Positions 63,854 to 64,000 of a stretch of 64,000 bases of DNA are shown here, piece after piece. The notes under the pieces are model-generated. The model saw only the letters and a program-made list of their open reading frames with translations. It had not been told where the DNA came from and did not search any database. The DNA comes from Ardenticatenaceae bacterium (GTDB lineage Bacteria; Chloroflexota; Anaerolineae; Promineifilales; Promineifilaceae): positions 124,001 to 188,000 of the forward strand of contig JACKBS010000007.1 of NCBI GenBank assembly GCA_020634435.1. The letters run 5' to 3'. The translations under genes were made by a program, and so were the position numbers. The stretch's first letter is position 1. Every line of letters begins with the position of its first letter.

Positions 63854-64000
63854 GAGCTGGTACCTCTCATCAGTTTGTGCCGTAAACTGTCTGGCTGGTG
63901 GATCATTTCTTCGGCATTTCCGGTAAAGCAGACGACAAACCGAAGATTGCCGATATTGTAACTGAAAGTAGGGAAAAACGAAACAACAACTTTACCATAA

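Overview
The window looks like bacterial chromosome from an environmental lineage, most likely Chloroflexota (Anaerolineae/Ardenticatenia type). This is inference from surface proteins with Thr/Pro-rich linkers behind lipoboxes or signal anchors, a DUF2723 membrane protein, several families of dispersed palindromic repeats, and mid GC content. I saw no rRNA, tRNA, CRISPR array, plasmid or phage module.

Layout. (1) 0-0.6 kb: a GmhB-like phosphatase on +, closed by a palindromic terminator. (2) 0.66-25.9 kb, all on -: a cell-surface polysaccharide locus with a Wzc-like co-polymerase/BY-kinase, nine glycosyltransferases (five GT4, three GT2, one GT39-like), a Wzy/ligase-like membrane protein, an NAD-sugar epimerase, two sulfotransferases, two alkaline-phosphatase-superfamily enzymes, a sialidase-like propeller, a Wzm/Wzt ABC exporter and an acyltransferase-3 protein. 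The glycan is probably sulfated and acylated. (3) 26.2-35.8 kb, still on -: a methyltransferase, an FnIII surface protein, then a compact set of acyl carrier protein, halogenase-like flavoprotein, acyl-CoA dehydrogenase, DltD-like SGNH protein and a 966-residue MBOAT-SGNH fusion. I read this set as a Dlt-like machine that would move a carrier-bound, oxidised (perhaps halogenated) acyl group onto an extracellular acceptor. It is the best candidate for an undescribed system. (4) 36-48.8 kb: an IS1595-like transposase remnant, an NHL lipoprotein, two two-component systems, a K+-channel-like RCK protein with no canonical filter, a DUF2723 protein carrying repeats inside its reading frame, and a secreted protein. 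(5) 49-54.9 kb: small lipoproteins, a CHAP protein, a MITE-like element, a broken S1 protease and a broken copy of a PAS-LuxR regulator. This looks like decaying accessory DNA. (6) 54.9-64 kb, mostly on +: the intact PAS-LuxR regulator, two tandem penicillin-acylase-family hydrolases, a second halogenase-like flavoprotein, a TauE/SafE permease and a small membrane protein.

The whole window is sprinkled with the palindrome ACGGCCGT: about 80 copies by my hand count, against about one expected by chance. It occurs in both coding and spacer DNA, like the cyanobacterial HIP1 element. Its density is high at 36.5-48.8 kb and low at 27-36.5 kb, the block holding the Dlt-like set, which may therefore have a different history.
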